The notes: generated by a model not told the origin, from the sequence alone. 64,000 nucleotides of DNA from Reticulitermes lucifugus (GCA_026260175.1 JAKCWW010000784.1:24455-88454); one strand, 5' to 3'. Shown: positions 46,080 through 57,369, numbered from the stretch's first letter. Numbers and translations are program-made.

Positions 46080-46320
46080 TGCCTTCCCCTCTCCGTATTC
46101 TTAACCTCGTCACTAGGTGTATGTGAGCAGTCATTTTTATGCTTCGATCGCTTTACGTTCAGAAAACACAGCGCCGTTATCCATAAGGTAGAAGGGAGGG
46201 TGGGTTACAGGGCTGGCAGTCATGCGGCGGTGAAGCGAAAATACCTGTCCGTTCCGAAAATCAAACCCTTTCTGTCCTGACCCGTGCGAGCCACTTTAGA
46301 TTCTGAATCCATTCGAGGCA
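46080..46320 (-). repeat. Old SINE-B-like copy
   Basis: TATTCTTAACCTCGTCACTAG, GATCGCTTTACGTTCAGAAA, CATAAGGTAGAAGGGAGGGT and GTGAAGCGAAAATACCTGTC follow the order of the SINE-B on the minus strand. Strongly diverged, no target duplication. Confidence 0.55.
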
Positions 46321-46410
46321 AATTGATTCGGGTTCAGCAAGATACTGCAAAAGAACATCGACATGTTTCTTTACAGATTTGCTTTATAGTTTCAACACGT
46401 TGAGTGCGCC

Positions 46411-46544
46411 AAGTCAAGTCGCGTTGAGACGAGTTGTGTCGCGTCGAGTCAGGTTGACCTAAGTCGAGTCGAGTCGAATCGAGCCGAGACGAGTCAAGCC
46501 GAGTCAAGTCGATTCAAGTCGAGTTGAGTCGTATCGAGTAGAGT
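46411..46544. repeat. Degenerate GAGTC pentamer array
   Basis: About 27 pentamers GAGTC, AAGTC or GATTC in series. A frequent period of 10 bp suggests pairs of pentamers. GANTC is a HinfI site, so the tract is dense in these sites. Confidence 0.85.
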
Positions 46545-47390
46545 ATCCACGAGGGTAACATTAAAGGAGATAAGCCTATTGCAGAAACGCGGTATTGACT
46601 GGATAAAAATGGCTCGTATCAGGGATACGTAGCGGGGTCTTTCAAAATACAGCAATGAATGCATGCGTTCCGTAAAAGTATGAAACTTTTACCACGTTCA
46701 GCCGCTCAACTTTTCAAGGAATCTGCTACATACACTTTATGACACAGCCAAATCATATCTGCAATTTTATGTTCACAATAACAGCGATTCAAACGGTGAG
46801 CTGTCTTTACATGTTACCGCGCTGGCTGCTTCTCAATGAATACACAGAAAAAGAATACAAAGTTTCGCAACGAAAATATTATACATAGCCTTGTTTTAAC
46901 AGCAAATCTCCTCTTGTTACCTATACTCCACTCACATAGGGACACGAAACATTTTCTGTGTACCTTTTCATCGGATAGAACACGTCTTTTGTTTGCCAAT
47001 AGTCCCTGACCTATCCTTCTTCAAACACAACGTGTGTACGGCGCTTTCAATATCATGTGGTTTTGTAGATCTCCCATTGTCCGGGTTATCCATAAAATCT
47101 TTCTTAGCTCATTCTTACATCATGGTGCTTTTGATGGCGAAAAGATAGACTTTACGGAGTATGGTGAAAGACATTGAATGTTCCAAAGAAAAGAAGAAGT
47201 ATTATTGTTCATGGATAATAGATACAGTTCTGACAAAGAAAAATGGATGAGAAATAATAGTGTATGAGGGCTTCGCACTGAACTATACAGTATTTAGGAA
47301 AGGAATTCCGTTTCTTTTCCCCACAAAGTATTGTATTTAGATATAAGTATTTTATTTTGGTTTGATGCTCTCTGAATACAGACTGCTGGG
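46545..47390. other. No identifiable feature
   Basis: Nothing recognised. The 61-codon minus frames are unassigned. Confidence 0.35.
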
Positions 47391-47391
47391 G

Positions 47392-47505
47392 CACTTTGCA
47401 GACTCTAATTTTGGAGGCACTAAGGGGAAAAAATATTCAAAAGGCATCTAATCTACAGTTTCTCAAACTCCCAGGCGCCTACTACAAGTGGGACCAGACG
47501 GTTGA
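47392..47505. repeat. Possible further GGCGCC-family copy
   Basis: GCACTTTGCAGACTCTAATTTT, GGAGGCACTAAGG and CAGGCGCCTACTACAAGTGG echo the family at 3355 and 49240 in wording and spacing, but the match is weak. Confidence 0.3.
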
Positions 47506-48136
47506 ATTATGAGACTGAGATTTCGAAAATATAAAATTATTTTAATGATTAATATGAAACTAAATGCATGTAATTAAAAACATACTATTTCGGAAGAGAG
47601 ATGTTTTTCCTGCGTTAATATTACTGTTTTTTTTTAAATATAATCGATATAATGCAAGAAGTAAAAGGTTTGTTATCGCGGTTCTAATCCTTGGTCTGAC
47701 TTCTTCTAAATAATCTATCAATTGATCAAAATCTTACAAAAATAACTTTAAATGACTCATATGAACCTTATGAACAAGTGTTCCCAATAATCTCTAACAA
47801 CGTGGCACATAACACACACCATGACAATGTTTTATGCAACGTGTTTACCAGAAACCATTACCGTTCCATATCCCGAGTCACTGGAATATACTTTAAATTC
47901 CCACATCAAATACTTGTGCCTTTTTAAATGATTAAATTCATGCTTAATTATTCAGATTCTAAGTCACAGAAAACAGAATTCATCTATTACAAAGCCAAAT
48001 CAGTTAATGCTACTTCAGGAAGTAATATAAGTTTATTTGTAGAAACACTGGAAAAATGCATAAATAAATTCCGTAAGAAATACTCAGAGGTTGTGATGGT
48101 AATGCTGGTAGTACATACCGTAACTAACGTGCTTTA
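47506..48136. other. No identifiable feature
   Basis: AT-rich DNA, nothing recognised. Confidence 0.35.
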
Positions 48137-48417
48137 GGCCGTGCCATGGCTCAGGCGGTTAGTCGCCGGCCTCTCACCACGGAGACCCGGGTTCGATCTC
48201 GGGTCAGTCCATGTGGGATTTATGGTGGACATAGTGGCACTAGGACAGGTTTTTCCGCGAGTACTTCGGTTTTTCCCTGTCAGTTTCATTCCACTGGTTC
48301 TCCATTACTTAGAAAAATGAAAAAAACTGATCATCTTTCTCTTCATCTTCATCACAAGAGTCTTAAGGGTGCGGTGCGTCCGTAGCATCTGCTGCGGGAC
48401 CCTTCTCCACACACACT
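48137..48417 (+). repeat. SINE-D, full-length
   Basis: tRNA head GGCCGTGCCATGGCTCAGGC, GGTTAGTCGCCGGCCTCTCA, box B GGGTTCGATCTC. The body ends in GCATCTGCTGCGGGACCC and CACACACA. An 8-bp direct repeat GTGCTT(T/C)A with one mismatch flanks it (48129-48136, 48418-48425). Best SINE-D copy of the window; others at 33218, 44428 and 53640. Confidence 0.93.
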
Positions 48418-48425
48418 GTGCTTCA

Positions 48426-49235
48426 AATTGTTAAGTTCGGTCTTAAAATATCTAAAACAGGCATACAGAATTTCATCTTCCTTCATGTTCCCTACTCAGT
48501 GTCCACAACTGTACCATGAGGCACGCTTGTAACATACGTCAGAAAGCATCTTTGGCGCTTCTTTGTTTATCTTCATCTTCATTCAGTAGGACAGGTATTC
48601 ATTCAGGTTTCCTCTCTATACCAGACCGGTGGCTTTACAAATCTTACATAAAAAGTAATAATACATCTCCATCAACAATAAGTTCTTGTAACTGTCCCTC
48701 TGCTAGGACATGTGAACACAGTAAGGCTGCCTCCACAGAATCCTTCTATTCTGCAACAGGCACCTAATTACGTCACCAAAAGGCAGGTACTCCAGTCCGA
48801 GTCCCCTTCTTTCAGTGTGAAAAGGAGGATTTTCAAGTCTTGTTGTCGGCGGTTTGCCTTCAAAGTGAACAGCAAAGAGTATATTATGCCACGAAGTCTC
48901 TGATTCACAGGGGTAAAGCGCGACTGGAAAATAGCAACATCATGTTCTCTCCCCTATTCCAACAGCACACAGCCTGCAGGGGTGTTCCTGGCTGGGCTTG
49001 CTGTTTGTTGTTTGTTGAAAGGTTGCAACTTTTTATTTGCTTAAAAGCTTATGACAACAGCGAAGGGATGATTAACTAGTGATGTGTGTAAACTGAGGGC
49101 TATAGTATATTTTTATATATTCAGTTATGGTCTAATAAATTACCGCAAGAGAATAAATAAACAAATCAAAAACCATTTAAATATCTCATCACATCTTTAT
49201 GAATGGTGTAGTAAAGAAGTTACATTTACTTCAAG
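48426..49235. other. No identifiable feature
   Basis: Frames 48516-48767, 48712-48903 and 48840-49079 overlap but none carries a recognisable domain. Confidence 0.4.
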
Positions 49236-49237
49236 AG

Positions 49238-49490
49238 TCCACTAATTTTCCAAAAATCTAGTAGCCACTTCCAAATTCCAGGCGCCAGAAGGTAACATGA
49301 AATAAAGTCCACAGTGAAGATCCAAAATTCTGCAGTGTCCTTTGGGCCCCTCCGTTATCTGGCGCTTTCTGCTGTGAGCATGTCGACTGATAGGCATCTT
49401 TGTTTGCAAGGAACAAAATGTATTAATTAAGCTGAACATATCAGGGCTCCCCGCAGAAAACTGAGTCGCTTGAGCGAAGAGGCTCACAGC
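49238..49490 (-). repeat. GGCGCC-containing interspersed repeat, copy 2
   Basis: Minus strand: GGCGCCTGGAATTTGGAAGT, GGCTACTAGATTTTTGGAAA and TTAGTGGACTCTTGAAG match the right part of the 3355 copy. The left half is longer here by about 100 bp. No terminal repeats found. Confidence 0.55.
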
Positions 49491-50335
49491 ATTAGTTAAT
49501 TTCTGACGGATTTGATTTCGGAAGCGTCACGTAATTGTATTGTTCTTTCAATTGTAACTCGTAGAAAAAGACTTTTATGATTAAAACAGTTTTATTTTTT
49601 AACTCCTTTATGAGGAATTTATGAGACTGGTATGGGCGTGGTCACCCTTGAACAGAGCCCAGAAGTGAACCAATCGTTATTGCATACTTGATGTCCTTCT
49701 TGAGGGATTCTGCGCTATTCTTATGAAGCAGTAGACCTGATAATAAAAGCTGGTTGAAGGAGCCACATCAAAGGTTTATTCAGTTGGCAGATGTGAAGTG
49801 CTTCTTTCAGGTTACGATACACAGCCTGAAGTGAACAGATTTCACAATTGAGCTATCTTCTTTGACGAGCAGAAATGTTGTCTTCTACAAAGAATCAGAC
49901 TTGCTGTTTTGAATTGCAAAGAAATGAAAGTGATATATATGAGCTATTCTCGAATACGGATCGGCCCAAAGTTATTTAGTTCCACATGAATACTGACTTC
50001 AGCAGTTGAAATGTGATATTCATGAAGTATTGAAATGTATCTTATTATTTTGTTAGCAAACCACAATATTATCATAGTCTACGTTCTGCTAGTCCTCCAC
50101 GGTTTTTTCATTTTTGACAAAACTTATGTCTCTGTAATATCCGTGTTTATGCCCACAGAACAGAATTCTTTTTGAGGTTATAACCGTCAGACTGTATATC
50201 AAAAACATCTTCGACTTTTATGGAAGCTGGAAGTTACCGTGATCACAAGAACCGGCCACTGGCGTCACCTGACACCACACAATTTGTAGACATATTTCAA
50301 CATTTCACTCTCATCTACATCTTGCTATCACATGT
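49491..50335. other. No identifiable feature
   Basis: AT-rich DNA, nothing recognised. Confidence 0.35.
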
Positions 50336-50339
50336 GGTC

Positions 50340-50640
50340 ACATACCGCCTAACGAGCTAACTCCATGGAGCAAGAGTCCTTCTTAGAAGCTAACAGTTCT
50401 TCTGCTAGTCAAGAAATTCCCTGCATTTTATGGAACCAGAAAGTTCATCAGCACTTTCATAAGAGCCCGCCACTGGTCACTATCCTAAGCCAGAAAAATC
50501 CAGGCCAATTACTACGCCCGCCATCAATTCTTCAAATTAAATTTGAAATCAACTTCAAAATGCTAGGCAACACACTCGCTCAGGCCTTCACGTACGTAAT
50601 GTGGGCCCGGCATTGCGTGGTTTATGGTCATTGAGACTGG
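50340..50640 (-). repeat. LINE 3'-end fragment
   Basis: CTAACTCCATGGAGCAAGAG, CTGCTAGTCAAGAAATTCCC and CATTTTATGGAACCAGAAAG give, on the minus strand, ValProTrp/AsnAlaGly-Asn-Phe-LeuThr and the CTCTTGCTCCATGGAGTTAG end. The upstream part differs from other copies. Same family as 61560. Confidence 0.7.
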
Positions 50641-51930
50641 AATTCATATCTCGCTACACGGAATTCTAGTACTCTGCTGAATGATTCCCATTTCTTACAT
50701 CTAATGGGGAACCATCATAACGTACGCCATTATTTCACAGGATTAGGCCTTACAGAAAGCAGAGTAAATTAAATAAATATAATATATTTATTTGAAATTT
50801 GAGGTTTACTGCGGTCGTGACTATTAACAATAATCTGTTTTGAAATGTGACGCCACGTACTCCAGTAGATATTTACCGATGTTAGAAAAAATTACTCCCT
50901 CCTTCTACAGTTTGAAGATGGAAGACATAACCCACACAGAATTTATTTCGAGGTAGAATCAAATGCTCTTCGACAAGAAATAAATTCTGAGAGTGTGGAC
51001 GGTTTCAACTGGCTCATATATTGTTTAGAAGTAGCTTTTGTGGACACGTCAGTAAGCCTTCCGGTTTCATACAAGGGGAATATCTTGACCAGAAGAGCAA
51101 CTACTAGTTTCACAAGAACGACTGTGCTGTATAGAATAATAAAAGACAGAAAGTGAATAATTTTATGTAGTTCAATCATTTATGCTGCTGATATGAACTT
51201 AGTCGCTTGTCGTACCAAAATATATTTTCAGCGTTGTTAAGAACCTGAGATGAATAGGAAGACCTAACTCTAGACATAAAATAGGAAGGAGATGGCATGC
51301 TTATTGCAGCCTAGGTTTTGAAATCGTGTAATTAGATAAATATAGTAAAATATTTTATTGAAAATTTTGGTCTACGCTCTTTCCGCTTTTTCGGAAAGCA
51401 AAGTATTAATTGAGTATAACAATAGTAGCACTATTTTTAGGCTTTAGCGACCTCACTGACACAGCAGTAGTGACAAGGCACACAGCTGGAGTCACGCCGT
51501 CTGGCAACGGGGAGCGCCTTTGTCTGTCTTCAGCAGTACTCATGAGAGGAAAGATTTGTGTTAGCCCACTCTTTCTATTCAGCCATAATGTTTACAAATA
51601 TACAAAAAAAAATTTAAAACAGAAATTCAGTCACAGGCCTCGTGTTTTGAGCTAATATGACAATAGTGTTTGTTATTATGAGAGATTTTCTTTATCAGTT
51701 AAGAAGGGTTAATGTCTATATCACATACAGTTTATCACTCGAAGGAAACACAAAACAGAAGAACCTCAGAACACTAGAGGCCTAACATGTGATCTTAGTC
51801 ATACTGGCTGTCCAATGCGTTAAACTACTGAGAGCGAGCAACTGAAAGAAAAAAGTTCTATGTTGGAGAGAGAGTAAACACGTATGGAGGAGAAATATAC
51901 TGGATACTGTAATGATATAAGTACAGTACC
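50641..51930. other. No identifiable feature
   Basis: AT-rich DNA, nothing recognised. Confidence 0.35.
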
Positions 51931-51940
51931 AGAAAATATT

Positions 51941-52233
51941 GGGGCACTGCGCTGCAAGTCGGAAGGTCGCGGGTTCGATTCCCGATGGTGTCACTGGAAT
52001 TTTTCATTGACATAATCCTTTCAGTCGCATTATGGCCCAGGGGGTCGACTCAGCCTCTAACAGAAATGAGTACCAGTATTATTTCCTGGGGGTAAAGGCG
52101 GACGGTGTGTAGGGCTGACAACCTTACGACCTTCATGTGCCGATTGTCTATAAATCTGGGAGCTTCAACCTCCTGGAAACCTAAGGGCCTGTCCAGGCCT
52201 GTAGTAAGATTGCTTTACCTTTGTTTTTACCAT
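51941..52233 (+). repeat. SINE-C, 5'-truncated with target duplication
   Basis: Starts at GGGGCACTGCGCTGCAAGTC, so the box A half of the head is missing; box B GGGTTCGATTCCC is present. The body has GGCCCAGGGGGTCGACTCAG and GGGCTGACAACCTTACGACC, and ends CCTAAGGGCCTGTCCAGG with CTTTACCTTTG. An exact 8-bp AAAATATT lies on both sides (51933-51940, 52234-52241). Confidence 0.88.
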
Positions 52234-52241
52234 AAAATATT

Positions 52242-53018
52242 AATGCGAATTTTAGAAAAACGGTTGTGAAGACGTGAAATACCAAATTCGCATCCGAATG
52301 GGTAGACAATATTTCGTGGTAGGCATATCCCGGTTTCAAATTTCAGTCCCGGGAAAGACGAACTTGCCTTAAGTTTTTCGTGTTTCTTCAGGCCTTCCAG
52401 ACAAAAGCAATCGCTTCCTGCCTTATCCCTTCCAATTTATTATTCACTAACTAACCTATAAACCTACGATAGATATCCCAAGCCCCTGACATAACAATTA
52501 AATAAGAAAAACAATAAAAAAAGAAGAAGAAAAAGCAGCAAAATAAAGTGAATCTGAATGTTAAGTGTGGAAATAAGAAAAGATAAACGCTCTGTCAAAC
52601 ATAGTAATATCTTGTTTTGGCTTATATTAACTTATTTAAAAATTAGTGTTCCTCTACCCCTGAGGGCAGTGGGAAGTTCGCTGGCAGCGTTTCCGCTGTT
52701 ACAACGGAGCAGTCAGTTTACCAGTGCTTCCCTCCATCTGTCACTCTGAGTTACTGTGTTGTAATTAACCTTAATTCCGACAAAGCCCTAACCATGTCAA
52801 CCCAATAAACAGTACAATCAGTCTACATGCACAAGTAGTCCACATCAATCTCTGTTGGCATAAATTTTGAACATCACCATTATTATCACAGTTCACCATT
52901 CATCATTCAGACCGCGAAGTAACATCTCGGTGGTCAGTGTTCCGTCTCGATGCGGCAAGAAGAAGAGGATGGCCAGTTTAGGCACACAAGAGGCGTAGAA
53001 ACAGGAATAAGATGATTG
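52242..53018. other. No identifiable feature
   Basis: AT-rich DNA with an AAGAAG run at about 52520-52540. Nothing else recognised. Confidence 0.35.
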
Positions 53019-53019
53019 G

Positions 53020-53165
53020 CGTTGATCTTGATTTTGGGCTTCAGCCGCAATGTTGATGAGATCTGCTCTCTTCTGGGATATTACGTGACGTCCTGTGGTA
53101 ATTGTTTACCGACGTTTCGTGACAACGTATCGGTCCCATCTTCAAAGGTCAAGAGTCCGAGGAGA
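53020..53165 (-). repeat. Hammerhead-like element, half copy related to 60263
   Basis: GATCTTGATTTTGGGCTTCAG, GATGAGATCTGCTC, GTGACGTCCTGTGGTAATTG and CGACGTTTCGTGACAACG correspond, in inverted sense, to the right arm and right flank of the 60263 palindrome. The core on the minus strand reads TTGAAGA, T, stem GGGAC/GTCAC (one mismatch), GAAACGTC. The first box differs from the hammerhead consensus at one position. Confidence 0.65.
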
Positions 53166-53187
53166 CGATGCCCTTCAGAACACTTCT

Positions 53188-53462
53188 AAATTTCGCCCTA
53201 GAACAGGCCATGAAGGCCCAGAGTGGGAGTAGAGGTATAGCTCTACTCTTTCTTTAACCTCGGCGCTAGATGGGGATGGCTGGTCAACGCCACGCCCCCG
53301 TCGCTTTACCCCCTGGAATGTCTCGGTACCCATTGTACAGGAGGCTGGGTAGGCCCCAGGGCCGGTCTGGACGGGTGAGGAATATCTCGGTTACATCGCG
53401 GTTCAAACACAGAACCGTCTAGATAGTAGCAAGTCGCTATACCGGTTACGCTATACTGGCCC
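53188..53462 (-). repeat. SINE-B, full-length
   Basis: Minus strand head GGGCCAGTATAGCGTAACCG, GTATAGCGACTTGCTACTAT, and complete body with CCTACCCAGCCTCCTGTAC and CATGGCCTGTTCTAGGGCG. The box B region is altered. Target duplication unclear (CACTTC at 53180 and 53462 only). Confidence 0.88.
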
Positions 53463-53639
53463 ACTTCAGTGTGACCTATTCTTCTTCGATATCCTCTTTT
53501 CCAGTCCTATAAGTTTCTCACGTTAGGACTATATACTAAAAAACCTACGTATTAAATCCAAGGAAGCCAAAGTACTTTTCCACCCAATGCTCCTAGGCTT
53601 CGCCCGTTTGTCCTTCTGGTATAAGTCTTTTAAGAAGAT

Positions 53640-53735
53640 GAGTATGGAGAATTGGTGTAATGTTACTAACAAGGAAAACAGAAATACTCGGCGAAAGCAC
53701 CACTTTGTCCACCAAAGATCCAAAGTGGAAGCATG
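53640..53735 (-). repeat. SINE-D fragment
   Basis: Minus strand: CTTCCACTTTGGATCTTTGG, GGACAAAGTGGTGCTTTCGC and CGAGTATTTCTGTTTTCC follow the middle of the SINE-D body. Head and tail are missing. Confidence 0.6.
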
Positions 53736-53772
53736 ATAATCATATAAATAATAGTGTATATAAAAATTTAGT

Positions 53773-53933
53773 CAGCTTCCTGTAAAATGGGTACCGGGTC
53801 TCTTCCCCGGGGGTAAAGCGGCCGGGCATGGCTTTGACCATCCACCCCCATCAAGCGCGGAGGTTAAAGAAAGATTAGAGCTATACTTCTACTCCCTCTC
53901 TGAGCTTCCATGGACTGTTCTACGGTGAAAGTT
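53773..53933 (+). repeat. SINE-B, 5'-truncated
   Basis: Sense-strand body from CAGCTTCCTGTAAAATGGGT through CCCCGGGGGTAAAGCGGCCG and AGGTTAAAGAAAGATTAGAG to CCATGGACTGTTCTACGGTG. It runs into the 81-bp minisatellite at 53934, which starts with the SINE tail itself. Confidence 0.88.
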
Positions 53934-54748
53934 ACCTTTTTACCTTTACCTCTGATAATTCAATACCTACGTCACAGTAGACAGAATGCCTCTCCTTGTT
54001 GTCTGATGCTATTTACCTTTTTACCTTTACCTCTNNNNNNNNNNNNNNNNNNNNNNNNNNNNNNNNNNNNNNNNNNNNNNNNNNNNNNNNNNNNNNNNNN
54101 NNNNNNNNNNNNNNNNNNNNNNNNNNNNNNNNNNNNNNNNNNNNNNNNNNNNNNNNNNNNNNNNNNNNNNNNNNNNNNNNNNNNNNNNNNNNNNNNNNNN
54201 NNNNNNNNNNNNNNNNNNNNNNNNNNNNNNNNNNNNNNNNNNNNNNNNNNNNNNNNNNNNNNNNNNNNNNNNNNNNNNNNNNNNNNNNNNNNNNNNNNNN
54301 NNNNNNNNNNNNNNNNNNNNNNNNNNNNNNNNNNNNNNNNNNNNNNNNNNNNNNNNNNNNNNNNNNNNNNNNNNNNNNNNNNNNNNNNNNNNNNNNNNNN
54401 NNNNNNNNNNNNNNNNNNNNNNNNNNNNNNNNNNNNNNNNNNNNNNNNNNNNNNNNNNNNNNNNNNNNNNNNNNNNNNNNNNNNNNNNNNNNNNNNNNNN
54501 NNNNNNNNNNNNNNNNNNNNNNNNNNNNNNNNNNNNNNNNNNNNNNNNNNNNNNNNNNNNNNNNNNNNNNNNNNNNNNNNNNNNNNNNNNNNNNNNNNNN
54601 NNNNNNNNNNNNNNNNNNCCTACGTCACAGTAGACAGAATGCCTCTCCTTGTTGTTTGATGCTATTTACCTTTTTACCTTTACCTGTAATAATTCAATAC
54701 CTACGTCACAGTAGACAGAATGCCTCTCCTTGTTGTCTGATGCTATTT
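53934..54748. repeat. 81-bp minisatellite derived from a SINE tail, with assembly gap
   Basis: Each unit starts with the SINE-B/C type tail ACCTTTTTACCTTTACCT and goes on with CAATACCTACGTCACAGTAG and a GTCTGATGCTATTT end. Units at 53934, 54015 and 54668 are exactly in phase at 81 bp on each side of the gap (54035-54618, 584 N). The distance between visible units, 734 bp, is about nine periods plus 5 bp, so roughly ten units if the gap length is real. Confidence 0.88.
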
Positions 54749-55540
54749 TTTGAGAATTATATGAAAAACATAAAGACGTTATGTGCACAAAAGACAGCTC
54801 TTAAAATGTTAAAGTAGCCGATTCATGTGCTTACTGCTGTGCCGTAGACAAACAAATGACGACTGTGGCTACGCTTTAATTCGGATTAATTCTCAGGCGT
54901 ACGCGACTGAAATCACGTGTCATAAAGAAAAATCCTACTTTTTTAATTTTGTTTAATCGTTAATATGAATAATACTCTATTGACACTACATATAATCACT
55001 GTAGGTTATATTTCATTTGAACGTGACTGTAGATTAATAATAAGAGTGATATACACTCCTGGCCGCCAAATGTACACCACTTAAAAATATTGAAGATTAG
55101 TTCTGGTTTTGTTTGCCCACTACTGCGCGCCGTCTCGTCGCAGCGGGACAAACCCGAACAAGACTTCACCATCACGTCAATTAGCTCTGATTACTTGTGG
55201 TCACCGTCCACAGGTTCAAGATTTAGGACTGAAAAAGGCTTGACGTGCCACGGGGCCAGCGCAACTACTCTCAGAGAACACAGAAGGAGTCTGCATATCT
55301 AATTAACAACTTGAAATATTCAACTGCTCGATTTAGAATAAAGGCCTCCTCTTTCGTACGTAGTATAGAATAAACCAGTAACTTTACTGAGCAATATGAA
55401 GCAGAAGAACAATTTGGGGCTATATCATAGTTTCACATAGCTTCACTAGACTACATGTAATAATTATTTTGAAAGCGGCAAGCAGAGTTTATAGCCATAC
55501 GTTTCACTGGCACATTAGACGTCAACGCACAGATTTTCCT
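54749..55540. other. No identifiable gene; possible Tc1-like end near 55052
   Basis: TACACTCCTGGCCGCCAAAT (55051-55070) recalls the CACTGCTGGCCAAAA-type ends of Tc1-like transposons. It is too short for a firm call. The 70-codon plus frame 55090-55302 is unassigned. Confidence 0.3.
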
Positions 55541-55544
55541 AAAG

Positions 55545-55700
55545 ACCTAAGAGCCACCTCAAGTTTCTAGGCGCCAGAAGTGTAACTTAAAGCAAACTAC
55601 ATACTGAGGAGCCACAAATATTAGGCGTCCCCTAAAAATTTAGTCGCCCGGACGACCTGACGCCCAGAATTGGTACCTCCTCATAAAAGGAGAAACTTTT
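55545..55700 (-). repeat. GGCGCC-containing interspersed repeat, copy 3
   Basis: Minus strand: GCGACTAAATTTTTAGGGGA, CGCCTAATATTTGTGGCTCC, GGCGCCTAGAAACTTGAGGT and GGCTCTTAGGTCTTTAGG. The word order is as in 3355, over most of its length. Confidence 0.6.
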
Positions 55701-57178
55701 TGTACCCCCTGAAACTTTGTTTTTCAATTTAGAAAATAAAAGCCCTTTTGCTTGTGTTTTTAAGCTCCTGTATCCAATGTTCAAAGTAGAAATATTAATT
55801 TTCTTGGCCCGAATAAAGCCCCTGAAAACAACAGGCTTTTGCTAGGTTGTAAGAGCTCTTCTGGGATTTTAAGACTTTTCGACTAGTAAAATTCCGTAGC
55901 TACCGACTTTTAAAAGTAGGCTCAAGCAGAAAAAGACGATTTTTCTGCCATTTCCCTCCCTGACGCAGGTCCTTATTAATAACAAATATGAAAGAACTGG
56001 TAATAACAATATAAAATTTTGCCCGGAATCAAACCTAATGCAAATTTCCTTATATTTTTCGAATTTTTGGGTTATTAACTCTTCATTACCTATAAATGGA
56101 GTGCAAGAACATCATTGCATCTGAAAGTGTCTTAATATAGCAAAGCAAACAGAAAGATACTATTTTTAAAAAGTAAATAATTCATGGTAACTGGACAGTG
56201 GTTTATGTCAAAAGCGATGTTTGCAGACATGAAATATGTTTTGTAAGTAAATAAAATAAAGACCGTATCTCTCATTTGTATCGTGCAGCTTATTACGTGT
56301 TGAATGCTAAAAATATATGTACCAAAGGACACTAATCTGCGACACGAATTTGTGGTTAAAGGGTATAAAAACAGATGACATTTGCGTCAGAGTGACAGGC
56401 CAGTATAGCAGTAATTGCATGAACTACGGGAAAGTTTTCAAATGTGCGTAACGATTCATGGTAGGGAGGATAAGTGTTTTTGATGTGCGTGCTGGGCGGT
56501 CATCTAGTGTAACATAGGCTGAGGTCAATGAAGAAATCAATCAGCGTATCTGGAACAACCGAAGATTGAATATAAGGAGAATAGCTTAGAATTACACTAA
56601 GAGACGAGCAATTTCTATCTTCTTTTGCAGTATGTTTAGATTGATTAAGGGGCAACTGAAACTGTATCAAAATGCGCGTAAGATTAAAAACTTTAATCTC
56701 GGTGAAGAACTGATGGTTAAGCTAGCTCATTGTAAGATACGTTGACTGAGCTTCAAAAAGGAAACGCTGAAGCCGCGGCACACTGCCCGAACCTAGCGAT
56801 CAACTAAACAAGTTACTTTCCTGACAAAAAAAAATGAGGGAGTGTGGGGGGGGGGTAATGGTACAGAAACTCTTGGAATTGTAGACTATAGGTTCACAAA
56901 AAAATGTGACTCTCATACAGTGAGTACCTGGCAGAAAAAAAAGCGAACAAAGAACAGAATAGGCGAAGGAAGAAGCAAATGAGAGGAAAGAGTATTGGAA
57001 GTGTTCCAACATCATTACACAAGCATCTGTCATTTGTTCGTAACAAGATGAAAGCGTCTTCTTGCCCATCTGCAGTCATTAAAGGAGGATGGTTCACGAG
57101 AAAGACAAAAATAGGAAAGGGCTCCAGAACCTGGCGGAGGATCTGAAGCCAACTTTCAGAATACAAATGACATAGGCC
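55701..57178. other. No identifiable gene; G-run at 56846
   Basis: G-rich run near 56843-56857. Frames 56800-57069 and 56894-57166 (minus) are unassigned. Confidence 0.4.
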
Positions 57179-57196
57179 TTCTTCTTCTTCTTCTAA
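57179..57196. repeat. (TTC)n microsatellite
   Basis: About five to six TTC units. Confidence 0.85.
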
Positions 57197-57368
57197 TAAA
57201 ATACAAGGACTTTACAGCTATTTATTTATGTTCACTGAGATTACTGAGAGATCTTTGCAAAATGTGCTAGACAAGAAAGCAGGAATGATTATGTCTGTCC
57301 GTCTACCGTCAGATTTGCACTCGCAAGCCGCTGGACGAATTTCGATTAAATTTAATATACACTTCAAT

Positions 57369-57369
<1 letters not shown>

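Noticed and set aside
53910-54817. Long frames of 249 and 273 codons
   Set aside because: Almost all residues come from the run of N; the rest is SINE tail and minisatellite.
55051-55095. Tc1-like transposon end
   Set aside because: Only about 20 bp resemble the known end and no partner end is present; mentioned in the block entry but not called.
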